From Mortierella sp. BCC40632 (taxonomy: Eukaryota; Mortierellomycota; Mortierellomycetes; Mortierellales; Mortierellaceae), in the NCBI GenBank assembly GCA_011634665.1, contig WAEK01000006.1, positions 2,486,001-2,550,000 on the forward strand: a stretch of DNA of 64,000 nt. The letters run 5' to 3'. Below are positions 1-11,064 of the stretch, piece after piece. The notes under the pieces are model-generated. The model did not search any database. It was not told the origin of the DNA and worked only from the letters and a program-made list of their open reading frames with translations. How positions within the stretch are numbered: the stretch's first letter is position 1; each line of letters begins with the position of its first letter. The position numbers and the translations under genes are program-made.

Positions 1-827
1 TCTCTGCCAAGGGCTTCCGTGTCTTGGTTGATGAGGTGAACATCAAGTTGCCCTCGGGTGAGGTTGTTGATGATGGTCTTTCCTTCCGCAACAACTTCCA
101 TCTCAACCCCATGGTTGGCTGCGAGGTCTTTGTTCCCTGCGGTGGTCGTCCCGAGTCGGTCGATCTCCAGAACGTTGGCCGTCTTCTCGACCACGAGCAC
201 AAGCCCCGCTTCAAGTACATTGTCGAGGGTGCCAACTTGTTCTTCACTCAGGAGGCTCGTCTCCGTCTCGAGCGCGCTGGTGCCGTTGTCTTCAAGGATG
301 CCTCGGCCAACAAGGGAGGTGTCACCTCGTCCTCGCTTGAGGTCTTGGCTGCCTTGTCCTTCAACGATGAGGAGTTTGCTGAGCACATGCAGGTTACTGA
401 GGAGCACATCCCCGAGTTCTACCAGGAGTACGTCAAGGAGGTTCAGTCGATCATCGAGCGCAATGCTCAGTTGGAGTTTGAGGCCCTCTGGCGCGAGCAC
501 CTCCGCACCAAGACTCCCCGTTCGATCTTGTCCGATGAGTTGTCGCTTGCTATTGTCAAGTTGAACGAGAACTTGCAGCACACCTCGCTCTGGAACAACG
601 TTGCTCTTCGCAAGGTTGTTCTTGAGGAGGCTTTCCCCAACATGTTGTTGAAGCAGGTTGGATTGGAGACCTTGATGAGCCGTGTCCCTGAGAACTACGT
701 CCGTGCCATTTTTGGCTCTTACTTGGCCTCTCGCTTCGTGTACAAGTACGGTACCGAGCCCAGCCAGTTCTCGTTCTTTGAGTTCATCCAGCCCTACTTC
801 TCCAAGATCCCTGCTTCGGATGCCTAA
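1..827 (+). CDS. GDH2: NAD-specific glutamate dehydrogenase, C-terminal part (5' end outside window)
   Basis: This is the carboxy end of the large fungal NAD-dependent glutamate dehydrogenase, which deaminates glutamate to 2-oxoglutarate and ammonium when amino acids are used as carbon or nitrogen source. The frame is open from base 3 and ends in TAA at 825-827, so about 275 residues are visible. Recognisable blocks are the nucleotide-domain segments GANLFFTQEARLRLERAG and KDASANKGGVTSSSLEVLA, followed by the helical C-terminal region typical of the approximately 115-kDa fungal enzyme. Codon use is strongly biased (gag, aag, ctc, ttg), which suggests high expression. No intron is seen in this part. 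The start and the catalytic lysine region lie upstream of the window. Family assignment is confident from conserved sequence. Confidence 0.93.
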   Translation, partial: SAKGFRVLVDEVNIKLPSGEVVDDGLSFRNNFHLNPMVGCEVFVPCGGRPESVDLQNVGRLLDHEHKPRFKYIVEGANLFFTQEARLRLERAGAVVFKDASANKGGVTSSSLEVLAALSFNDEEFAEHMQVTEEHIPEFYQEYVKEVQSIIERNAQLEFEALWREHLRTKTPRSILSDELSLAIVKLNENLQHTSLWNNVALRKVVLEEAFPNMLLKQVGLETLMSRVPENYVRAIFGSYLASRFVYKYGTEPSQFSFFEFIQPYFSKIPASDA

Positions 828-1216
828 ACGAGCTCTATTGATGGCTTCCAACCAGCGACGTGCTTGCTGTTTGTACATTACGTAGCACCCAACCAACCAT
901 CCATCCTTTTTTTCTTTTTCAAATCATTGAAGTCCATATCACCTGCATTCCCACACGCTAGTCAGTAGAGTGTCGATCCATTTTTTAATACAAATGCCAA
1001 AAAAAAAAAAAAAAAAAAAAAAAAAGCCTGTTCTGTTCTTTTTGAAAGGGAGAAAAACGTGTCCCAGTGGAAAAGGGGAGGAAATTTTTTCTATTGGGCG
1101 CAGGTTTCTCTTGATTGGGGTGGTGACAGTGGAAGAGGGGGGAGGCATCGGACAATCTCGCTGGGAATCTCTTTCATCTGGACAATCCATCTCATCAAAA
1201 AAAAAAAAGAATCATC
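828..1216. other. Short intergenic region with A26 tract
   Basis: Same-strand spacer of 389 bases between the glutamate dehydrogenase stop and the next start codon. It contains an A tract at about 1000-1025 and a second A run just before the next gene. I see no conserved ORF or RNA gene; it presumably holds the 3' UTR of the first gene and the promoter of the second. Confidence 0.6.
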
Positions 1217-2083
1217 ATGGCACACTCAACAGGTCCATCAATACTCCAAGCTGATGATATTCATCCAAAGACAGAACTGATCCTGTATCTTGAGCCAAAC
1301 AAGGACTCGGCGTTGGCTCAGCAGGTCCGAGCGTTTTACGACCACAGTCGAACAGCACCTTGGGCTGCACATGCGAACGAGGCCCTCAAATACCCGGCCC
1401 ATATCACCATGGTCGGCTTCTTTGACCAGCCTGCAGACAAAACTATTGTTCTGGACATGATCCAGTTCCTAGACCTTCAGCTCCCTCATTGGTTCGCTCA
1501 AAGGGGCGAAGCAGACGCGGCTGGTTGCAATCCTCCTCCTCCTGATCATCTTGCCCTTGAGTCTACACCAGTTGCTTTTGTCCAGGGTTTGATCCGCCCC
1601 AAGCCCACTGCACTGTTGGTGGCGATCAAGCCTTCAGAGACACTCCTGGGGCTTTTGAGATTGCTCCGTGACCAATTCCCTGTGCTAGGCCTTCGACTCA
1701 AGAAGACGAATCATCTTTCGCTTTCTTACTGGGATGACGACTTTACCCAGGGCTCTGGTCTTGAGGGAGAGCAGGAATTGGGGATCGATGAGAGAGAGCG
1801 ATTGCACGGATTATGGACAGATCAGGCGGAAGTATGCGCACGAAGGCTGATCCCATGTTTGACTCGATCCACGACGATGGGAGACGACAACAGCTCGAGC
1901 ATTGTCTTCGAGGCAACTACGACATCGGCTGAGAGGAACATGGACGTGGATTTGGAACCAAGTGAGAATGAGCAGACATTGAACGATCTGACCTGGGATA
2001 TTGTCCTGTATTCGATCCAGGGACGGAGCAAGCAGAATGGAAAGGCTTATCCATTGGAAGAGCTCAGACGTTGGCATCTCTGA
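1217..2083 (+). CDS. 2H phosphoesterase (LigT/CPDase-like) superfamily protein
   Basis: Intronless gene of 288 residues. Two H-x-[ST]-hydrophobic motifs mark the 2H phosphoesterase superfamily: AHITMVGF with His62 and NHLSLSYW with His166. They are separated by about 104 residues, as expected for the two lobes of this fold. Family members act on 2',3'-cyclic phosphates, 2'-5' bonds or ADP-ribose cyclic phosphates; the substrate here cannot be told. A hydrophilic stretch after about residue 200 precedes a final strand-like segment (WDIVLYSIQG), so the second lobe has a Ser/Thr/Glu-rich insertion. The start is the first ATG after an A-rich leader. Codon use is typical of the neighbours. No signal peptide or membrane segment is visible, so the protein is probably cytosolic or nuclear. 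Superfamily call is good; the precise function is open. Confidence 0.75.
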   Translation: MAHSTGPSILQADDIHPKTELILYLEPNKDSALAQQVRAFYDHSRTAPWAAHANEALKYPAHITMVGFFDQPADKTIVLDMIQFLDLQLPHWFAQRGEADAAGCNPPPPDHLALESTPVAFVQGLIRPKPTALLVAIKPSETLLGLLRLLRDQFPVLGLRLKKTNHLSLSYWDDDFTQGSGLEGEQELGIDERERLHGLWTDQAEVCARRLIPCLTRSTTMGDDNSSSIVFEATTTSAERNMDVDLEPSENEQTLNDLTWDIVLYSIQGRSKQNGKAYPLEELRRWHL

Positions 2084-2211
2084 GAAACGGTCGCCTCCTC
2101 AGACATAGCAGTAAGACACGAAGAGCTGAAACAATAGAGTACTGTACGCCTTTTTTTTTTTTTGCGCCGCATGCCACTTCTTTTGTTATCTGGGGTGCAT
2201 TGCTTTCAAAA

Positions 2212-2242
<31 letters not shown>

Positions 2243-4980
2243 CGTAGAGAGACAGAGAGGACTTTACAACACCAGGCATAGGATGAGAAAGTAAAAAAAA
2301 AGACATGATCAATGAACCGTTCAGAGATGCTCTTTCTTTACCGAGCGTGTGCTACAAGTCGGTTGGATCTCAGTTTTTTTTTTTTTTTTGTGCAAATGGT
2401 TTGGACCCTCCAATCTGTGATCTTGTTGGATGGGTAATCTGCACGATAGTGGGATGAGGTATCTCAAAGGAGAGAAGAGAGAGGGTCCAGACAACACAAA
2501 TAAGAAAAAAAAAAAAGGTCGCGCGAATGAGCTCAATTCGCAGCACTAAAAAAAAAAAGGAAAGCGAGCGAGAGAAAATGCCTGAGACGCATTGGTTCCT
2601 CTCATCGAGAGGTCTCTGTCCATTTTTTTTTCTTTTTTATCTCCTATCTCTTTTGCTAGTCGATTTCATGCAAGCAAGAAAGGGTTTTGGGATGGGACCA
2701 CCAACAACTGGTTTTCCTTTCATTTTTGTACGGTGAATACGGTAGTTACCAACGAAGACAAGCGGTCTCGTTTGCAGGAATAGAAAGAGCCATAGAATAA
2801 AGATGAACCAACAGACTCTCTCTCTCTCTCTCTCTCTCATCCGCGGACAGGAAAATCGCGAAACGGATGCCATTGAGCAAGAACAACAAAGAGTGACCCT
2901 TGCGGCCATTGAGACTGGGACCTTTTTTTTCTCCTTTTGTGAAAACGATAGTTCCATAGACCTCCCTTTGGTCGTTCATCGGCTCTCGCTTCGACGACAG
3001 GAACTGAGCCGTGCAACAGGCGGACCATACTCTACTATGCATCAGAAGGGGAGAAAAGAGTCTCAGTCGCTCTCGATTCCACAAAAGAAAGCGCAAAAAA
3101 AAAAAAACCAAACACAAACACATGAACGACGCGCTATGGATGGTAGATGCAAGCCTTGGTCACAAATGTCAATGCGGACGGAGCAGTGACAATAAGATCA
3201 GAGAAACAACAACAGAGAAGAGAGCACGGCCCCCAACTAGTTTTTGTATCCATGTTTGCTTTTTCTTGCGCAACCCCTCTCCCTCTCCTTCTTCCTCCCC
3301 TCACTCCCCCGCCGCCGCCACAAACACTCCTGCTTCAGTGGGATATCCGTGTTGGAGAACATAGAACGGACAGCATAAAAAAAAAAAAAAAAAAAAGATA
3401 ATAGGCACAAAGATCTGTGAAGAGCGAGAGTGTAAGAGGAGGGGGACCCTGTCCTATTGCGCCCAACAGCCTTTGCCCGTTTCCCACAGAAAAAAGAAAG
3501 AGAGAAAGAAAGAAAAGGCAGACGGGCACAGAAAAGAAAGAGCGGAGGGAGAAACTTGTTTCCAACGGAAGGAGTGGAAGGTTGAGCCACGCGCGGTGTG
3601 GACGATATGCCTTGCGGGTAATGCAAGTTGAGAGAGAGAGAGAGAGAGAGAGTTAAGAAGCCTTACCCAACAGAGAATAGAGAATAGAGAACATAGAGAA
3701 CAGAGAACAAAAAAAAAAAAAAAAAAGACGGGCGAACCACTACAGAAACAAGACGTTGCAGTGGAGTAAGAAAGAGGGGCGTATGGGGTTGTGTGGAGAG
3801 CGTGTGGAGGCGAAAGGACGGGCCCTGATTCGCCGCGAGGTCCGTCCACTGCTCTTTCTCCTCCCTCACTCCCCCCGCCCCCTTCGTCCCTCTTTGCAAA
3901 GGCTAGACAGAGAAAAAAAAAAAAAAAAAACTCTGCTTACCACGGCTCATTTGGGTCGCGCCATCTCTACCGTCATGAGAAATGAAAATTGGGTCGAGCA
4001 AGCTAGACAAAGGAGCAGTGAGGCCACGTCGGACGAGAAAGATTAGGCGTGTGTTTTGAAATGTGGGTGGGTGTGCGAGAACGAACGATGAGGGGGAAAG
4101 ACAGGGGTGTTGTGAAAACGAGAAAGGGGGTAGGCGAGCAGAGGAGGAAGAGGAAACAACGAGGAGAAAGATGACGCTGATCCATCCTTTCCCGTCCGGT
4201 CCCCAGAGGCCCGATAGCCAAGACACCGATAGCTAACCTGCCAGACCCTGCAGAAGGATACAATGAGTATGTGTATGTGTGAGTGTACTGAGCGGGTTAA
4301 CTTGACTGCGATCAAGTTATGGACTACCAGCCCTTTGACCCAGCCACGGCCCAGCCACGGCAAGTCCCCCACCCCCACCCCGGACGAATAAGGCGGCCGC
4401 AGCTCCCAAGAGGGCACTGCAGGGGTGGATAGGAAGAAAGAAAAAAGGGGATGCGGGGCGGGACGACGGCGCCTCGGAGGAAATCTATGGGCCGTGCGCA
4501 TGGGCCAATCGATACGGCTGGCCACAGACCGACTGCGAGTGCATGCGGGCGCCTGATTGGCGCTCTGTATCGGGCAATGGCGACTCGAAGCCTTGAGCTC
4601 GATTGTCGGCATCGAGGCCCACTATGGCATCAGTAGTTCCATTGACTAGTTCGCCTTTGCCGAGGCCTGTGTTGAAGGTTTGGCAAAGGGTCTCTTGTCT
4701 GCGCGATCGAAGAATAGAGAGGAGAGGGGAAAGAGAGAGGAAGAGAGAAAGAGAGAGAGGTTACGAGAGAGCAAAAGCGTGAGAGTGAGTGGAGGGCAGG
4801 CTAATATCTCCTCTTTTCTCTCACACGGTCCGTCGGTCGGTCGGCAGAAGAGAAGGAGGAGGAAGAAGGGGATGAGATTTGCATCGGATCAGCCTTTTCC
4901 ACAAGAATGTGCTCGATTCCATTGCAATCCATCTCTCCTTCCGATTGCTCTTCTTTCTCTCTCTCTCTCTCTTCTTTCTT

Positions 4981-5012
<32 letters not shown>

Positions 5013-5017
5013 TCTCT

Positions 5018-5059
<42 letters not shown>

Positions 5060-5539
5060 TGTCTCTTGTCTCTTGTCTCTCTCCCATCTTTGTGTCTCTC
5101 TTTCTTTCTCTCTCTTCCTCTCTCTTCCTCTCTCTCTCTCTCTCTCTCTCTTCCTCTCTTCCTCTCTTCCTCCCCCCTCTTTGTCTCCCTCTCCTGCCCC
5201 AGATAACAAGACAACAGAGCATTCTCACTTTTCTACTTCACTCGGCACTCCTCACTCTTGCTCTTTCTTTCTTTCTCTTACTACCAACACCCATCCATTG
5301 TCTCCGTCCCTGTTTGCGCTTCTTCTCCGACTTGCTCACCCACACGGACGCTCCACGGACACACACTCTATCCTCGCTCTTCTACATCCCCATCCCTTTT
5401 CACGCACCACCCCGACGATTCCTGAACAGCGTCCCTGTCTCCACCTCTCACCACCTCCCGTCGGCCCACCTTCACTACCTTCCACGCACTTCCTCCACAA
5501 CTCACATACACATCAAACCAAGCGTTTGCACAAGAAGCA
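2084..5539. other. Intergenic region and 5' leader, purine/pyrimidine-rich
   Basis: About 3.5 kb without a supported gene. It holds many A runs (for example 2507-2518, 3378-3396, 3709-3726, 3911-3930) and GA-rich patches. A CT microsatellite at about 4949-5166 is followed by a CT-rich leader running to the start codon at 5540. Reading frames that stay open here encode only Ser/Leu, Arg/Glu or Lys runs produced by the repeats. The last kilobase is probably the promoter and 5' UTR of the downstream Reg1-like gene. Confidence 0.55.
4949..5166. repeat. CT microsatellite cluster
   Basis: Nearly uninterrupted CT/CTT dinucleotide tract of about 218 bases on the plus strand, about 375 bases upstream of the Reg1-like start codon. 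Long CT tracts are common in fungal promoters and 5' leaders, so it may lie in the core promoter. Confidence 0.85.
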
Positions 5540-8500
5540 ATGACGAGCCAGCCCCTGGTGGCGACGGTGTGCGTCGACTATCTCTCGCACCCGTTCTCGG
5601 CCGAGCACCTACTCGTCTGCTACCAACAGATCACCCGACAGATCGCCCATGCTCCTGTCAGCGCCAAGGATGCCGCCATCTCGTTCCAACACCCATCGCA
5701 GACGCTCCTCGAGCTCGTTGGCGCTCACCACCACCACCAGAACCTCAACCTTGCCAGCCCTGTACAGCAGTCGAGCCATGCTCGGCCTGCCGCTGTAGGC
5801 TGCCAGGCACAACTACGACGTATGCAGAACGCGCTCTGGCGTCGGTCATCACAGTCGAGCCTTGCCAAAGATGTTGCTTTGGTGCGGCCCGAGACATTGA
5901 ACTGGTAAGGAACATTGTATGCTTTATCCTCTATCTTGCTATCCTTTCTCCTCTTTTTTCTTCTGCTTCACTGCCAAGTGATAACGAAAGAGAGAGAGAA
6001 AGAGAGGCCCTGGCGGTGTGTGTGGTCATTGTGCGGCAACATGGACCATGCAGGCCAATGGGGGGCCGGGAGCGAGGTACAAGGGAACGAGAAATGTTGT
6101 ATGAACCGCGTTTGTCCTGCTGCAGCAAGAGTAGAAGGTGCGTGCGTTCGGCGAGAGAAGAGGGGGAGCCAAGAAAGAGTTGGCAAGGGCAAGTTGAAGC
6201 AAAATGTCAGTGTCATTGTCGAAATCAATGTTAAAGTGAATGGTGGAAGCGAACCCGCCGGCTCTGTTTAGGTCTATTTTGCTTTCTCGCTCCTTCGTTC
6301 TGTTCTTTTGTTCTCTTTTTCCTTCTCTCCATGGCATTGAGCAACTCTGCACTTTTCCTGCGCTGTTCTGTCCTGCCATGTTCTTTGCGTCAATGTGTGG
6401 ATACGGACGACCAAGCGCCTCGCCAGCTCCACTCCTCCCGACGCAGCATGCAGCGTGCGCAGGTGTGCATGTGTGCATGTGTTCCCTCTCCCAAGGACGG
6501 GGACATCCCCTTTGCCCGACAGGGACGCACTTCCTTTCCTCTCCCCACACATTTTCACTTGTTACCCGCAGACGCAGCCTTGACCTATGTTTTCTTTCCA
6601 TCCCTCTGTCTCTTTTCTCAGTTTCTTTCCTTCTTTTTCCCACTACCCCTGCCGCTGCTCGCCATTCCTGCAGTGCATGATGCGTGGCCGCAGAACGGAG
6701 CGTCAGCAATCGTCGGCAGCGGCCTTTCTGGTCTGTCTGTCTGTTCTGTATCTCTCTGTGGTCGTGCGCGGCTGCCGTGCGCCTTCTTGGCCCTTTGCCA
6801 TTGCGCCTCCACACCGCCCCTGTGCTGGCCTGGTCTGGCATGGCCCAGCCCAGACTTGTTGTGTAGAGGAAGAAAGTTTGGGTTGCGGACATTGGAGTGC
6901 ATTGGCCACATAGTTCTCTTTTTTCTGCGTCGCCTTTTTTCCTCTTGTTTCCTCCGCGCTCACTGGTTCGCTTGTTATTTGGTGCCCATTTGGGTCGGGG
7001 CTGCTCTTTGGGTTCCTGTGCTTTTTTTTTTTTTTTTTTTTCTTCTTCTTTTTCTTCCTGGCCCTCTCTTGCATGCGATGGACTTCCGTTTCCGCACACG
7101 CCATTTCTGGGCCGGCATACCGCTTTCTGCTCATCTTTCATCTTTTCCCCTATCGCTTGCTTATCGGGGCTGTGGCCACAGAAGCAATTCATACATTGCG
7201 TCTTGCACTCCTTGTGCAAATCGTTCTTGTGCTCTCTCGCGCGTCTCTTTGCACACAAGCATGTGTCTCGAGCACCAGCTTCGTTTGCGTCCATGCCATG
7301 GTCTTTTTCATCTCTCCTCCCTCCCCCTCCCTCAATCGCCTGCGTAACGACCGTGTAGGTCGAGGCCGACAACGGGCAAAGTCCTTGTTGCTAGAACCAC
7401 ATCCCGTTGGACAACAAAAATGTTCGCTCCTCTCTATCGAGTCTGGTCGAGGCACCTTTTCTGTCCTTTTCTCTTTCTTTTCCTTTCCTCCCCCTGTTTT
7501 TCTCTCTCCCAAAAGAATGACTGACAGGGTGGTGGACTTTGTGTTCAGGCACCACAGTATCGGGTTTTCTCTCCCCTATTGCATTGTCATCTTTTTGCCG
7601 CCTGTCCAATAGGTCCGAAATACCTCGTCTGACCATTCACCTCTGACCCCTTCCTCTCTTCTTTTTCCTTCTCTTTCTCTCTTCCCTCTTTCTTTGGACC
7701 ATTTCCTTGTTTCGCTGACACACAGGCAAAAGGAGTGTGATGTACTGTGGCTCTATGGCCCATTGTACGAACTTGGTTTCCTCCAGTCAAGACATCGGCC
7801 GTGGCAGGATGACAAACTGGCACGGTCTCGTTCGCGACAGGCCTCACTCGACTCGAAACTCGCCTTGGTCCACGCTCATCTACAGGAACAACGGGCTCCC
7901 TCGCCAATGGACCCTTTGACTGCAACAACAACAACAACGACAACAACAACAGCAACAAGACAAACAACCTCAACAACAACCACATCAATGAGTGCTGTCG
8001 CAACCACAGCCACGGACGCTACTACTACTACCATGCACGAAAAATACGCGGTCTCAGACGGACACGCGGATAGCAATGTTGCTAACCTAGTGCAGGACGC
8101 GGATACGAACGAAAAGGCAACCCGTTGCCGCCCACAGCATGAGGGCCACGTCTCGGTTTCAGTAGCAGACATTACTCCTGCGGCAAGCCCTTCACTTGCC
8201 TCGGCCGATACCGATGCTGATACCAATGGCCATTCCAATACCAAGGAGAATTCCAAGGGCCGTGCTCTTGTTGTTTGCACCACACCCGACTCATCCGACG
8301 CATCTGCCCAGAACGGCAGCAATAGTCCCAGCAGACCCCAAAAGTCGGCCCTGAAGCGAGGCCGGACTCGAGGCCAGGTCTTTGAGGAGCTTCGATTGTT
8401 CCTTCGAAGTGAGGAATACCAGCTTTTGACACAGTCTCTCCTTTCGTCCGCCTATTCAGAAGGTCATCGAGTTCAATTGGACGGAACTCAATCCGCTCCC

Positions 8501-9766
8501 CTGTCCCCAATCTCATCCCCAATCTTGCCTCTGCCCTCGGCAGTCTCAAGTCCCGCCTTGTCCTCGTCGTCTTCGTCTTCGTCGGTTTTTGCATCGACCC
8601 AGACAGCGGCCGCTGGCTCGGCCAAATATCATTTCAGGAGTGTGGATCATCGTCGTCGAGCCTCGTTCCCGAAATCTACTAGCCATCCCAGTCGTCTTGA
8701 CGACCAGGGTCGGCTGAACATGGGTTTGATGCAGATGCCCCTGTCTCTCACTCTAGGCATGAGCCTCCCCATGCCAATGCCTACAAAGGAAATCGACCCG
8801 AACATGCCCATGAAGAGCCCTTCGACAGAGAATATGGCGGTCATGATGACAGGAAAACAATTGCGGTTCAGTCTCGAAGTTCAGGAGCTGGTCTTCCTTC
8901 CCTCCTCGCCTCCATTCCGTATCTCGCGCGCCAAGCCAACAAGGGCCCATTCTGACCCTTCAATCCAGACCGTGACCAACTCGTCCTATATTGCGCCGTC
9001 ATATCTTCATACCGGTCCAGGAATGAATCCCGCCACAGATCTGCAGGCTTATCGACAATACCAACAGCAACATCACCAACAATACCACTACCGGGACGAT
9101 GGTGCATCGACGCCTACGGCGGAGCAGAACCGACGATCCGGAGGCATGTTGGCCTCATCCGGCTATGGAAAGACCCAATCGATTCATAACACAGCTACGA
9201 CTATTGCTCCTAAAGATGACGATCAAGAATCGATGGATAGCACACTGAACGACGAGTTTAGTGACGAGTACATGTTTGTGGACTGTCGAGAGGACGAAGA
9301 AGAAGAGGAGGAGGCCGAGGCCGAGGGTGATGAAATGTTGGATGAAGATGAGGATGAGGAATTGGAGGAGGAAGCGCTGGATGGTGCGCTCCGGAAGCGT
9401 TCTTCATCCAATGCTTCCTCCTCTTCCACGACCACGTCCGCGTCCACGACCCTGCCCGTTTCACGAATGGGAGGACGCCGAAGTCGCCGAGGTGGATTCT
9501 CGGGAGTCACAGGCGCGACTGCCGCCACAGGCACATCCGGCATGGGAAAGAATAGTCGTCGATGGAGCTCTGGTTCTATTGTGGCCCATGATCCTTCCTT
9601 GATGGCTGGTTCTGGAGCTGTAGAAGCAACTACTGAGGGAGGAGTAGGAGCAGGAGCAGGGGGACGTGGACCAGGAATGCTGTGGCATGTGTACACAGCT
9701 GTCCATGGAGTGAAGGAGCTGATCGCCTGGTATGGATACATGGTCTACCACAGCTCCTCACTTTAA
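5540..9766 (+). CDS. areA-GATA-like (DUF1752) domain protein, Reg1-like PP1 regulatory candidate
   Basis: Two exons, 5540-5904 and 7726-9766, give 801 residues. Joining them restores one TGG codon across a GTAAGG...CACAG intron of 1821 bases. The N-terminus carries the pattern of the fungal areA-GATA-like/DUF1752 domain: CVDYLSH (residues 11-17), RMQNALWRR (near 97), and RPETLNWQKECDVLWLYGPL, which the splice reconstitutes. Family proteins of the Reg1 type target protein phosphatase 1 and act in glucose repression. KQLRFSLEVQELVF near residue 497 resembles an RVxF-type PP1 docking site, though with Leu in place of Val/Ile, so this is inference. The rest is disordered: Thr runs near 7921-7990, Ser-rich stretches, and an acidic block at about residues 640-675. 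The intron holds no supported exon. Family call is good; the PP1 role is tentative. Confidence 0.75.
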
Positions 9767-11064
9767 TGGAAAAACAACAACAACAACAAAAGCATCATTG
9801 CATCCAAGGGACGGAAACAATTCATTGCCCACTATCTCTGTTTCTTTCCTTTAGCCAACCTCATCGCCTTTTTGTTAGACAATGTATATACCCCAACCTT
9901 TCTTTTAACTCCCCTTCTCCCTAGCACTCTGGTGGATGTCGTTGAAAAGGAGGGGGGTGTTTGACAGCTCCTTGAAAAAGGTTGCAATCACCTTTCTTGG
10001 ATCCTTTCTTACTCCCCCCTTACTCTCTTTTTCTTTCTTTCTTTCTTTTCTTTACTTTCTCTCCTGTTTCTTCCCGAGACTGACAGGAAGGTAGAGGGAG
10101 AGAAAGCAACCCAAATAGTTGCTGTGTCCCTCTCTCTCTACTCGTATATACCGTATACCGCAGACATCCTGACATATCCATACCCTCTCCCCCTTTTTTT
10201 TTTTTTTTTTTTTTTTTCTTCTTCTTTTCCATATTCCACCATGTCTTTGATCATCCTGTCTATATCCTATCTCTTCCACCCACCTGCATATACAGCATCA
10301 TAACTCGGAAAGGGAAAAAAAAAAAAGAAAAAAGACAAAAGAAAAAAAACTCTATTTTTTTCTCCCTATCTTTTTTACAGTCTTTTCAATCGTTTTCTTT
10401 TCTTTTTTGTACAGCTCTATTGACACCCCACTCTTTTTCTTTCTTTCTTTCTTTCTTTCTTTTTTTTTATCCATTTTCAGACTTCTATTTGTCTCTCTAC
10501 TGCCATTTGTAAGTCCCCTCCCCCCCAAAAAAAAAGACGCTTTTGAATTATAATAATAAAAAAAATTGAAAAGAATTACGGAACTCGAATCGTCAAAGGC
10601 ACGGAACGATTGGAGAAGAAGGAGGGGGGGCATCGAGGGGAGGAGGAGGAAGGAGGAAGGAGGAAGAGAAGTAGAAGGAAAAAAGCAGTAAACGTTCTCT
10701 ATTCTTTCCATTTGATCTCCAAGTGTGTTGTTTAAAAAAAAAGCTTCGGTAAACAGTAAACTCTTTCCCCTTAGTCAATCCGTTCACTTGTTTCTTCCCT
10801 TATCGTAATCTCTATCAAAGTAAAAGAAAAAAAAAAAAGAAAGAAAAGGCGACACACTATCTTTGCTTTCTTCCCTGTCTCGCCTCTCTCTCTATTCACG
10901 ATCTGCATGCAATGCAGGACATGTGAAAAAAAAAAAAAAAAATAGACGTCGACAACTGGTCGGGTACACCGAGATGCATTCCCTCTCCTTTCTTCATGAG
11001 GTCTCAGTTTTCTTTCTCTTACTCTCTTATTTTCTCTCTCTCTCTCTTTATTATTCACCTTAAA
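9767..11064. other. Convergent intergenic region, T-rich
   Basis: About 1.3 kb between the 3' ends of the Reg1-like gene (+) and the FAAP100-like gene (-). It contains CAA repeats just after the stop, TTTC/TTTCTTTC repeats (10,028-10,060 and 10,433-10,460), a T run at about 10,193-10,217, A runs near 10,314-10,350 and 10,925-10,941, and a GGA-rich patch near 10,620-10,670. No conserved coding signal is seen; it presumably holds both 3' UTRs. Confidence 0.55.

Noticed and set aside
4680..6234. Plus-strand Ser/Leu-rich frames and minus-strand Arg/Glu frames over the CT tract
   Set aside because: They are direct translations of CT/GA dinucleotide repeats.
6026..7372. Long minus-strand open frame (448 codons) opposite the Reg1-like intron
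   Set aside because: It is Arg/Lys/Glu- and Cys-rich without recognisable motifs, lies opposite a CT-rich intron that lacks stop codons by composition, and has no convincing start context.
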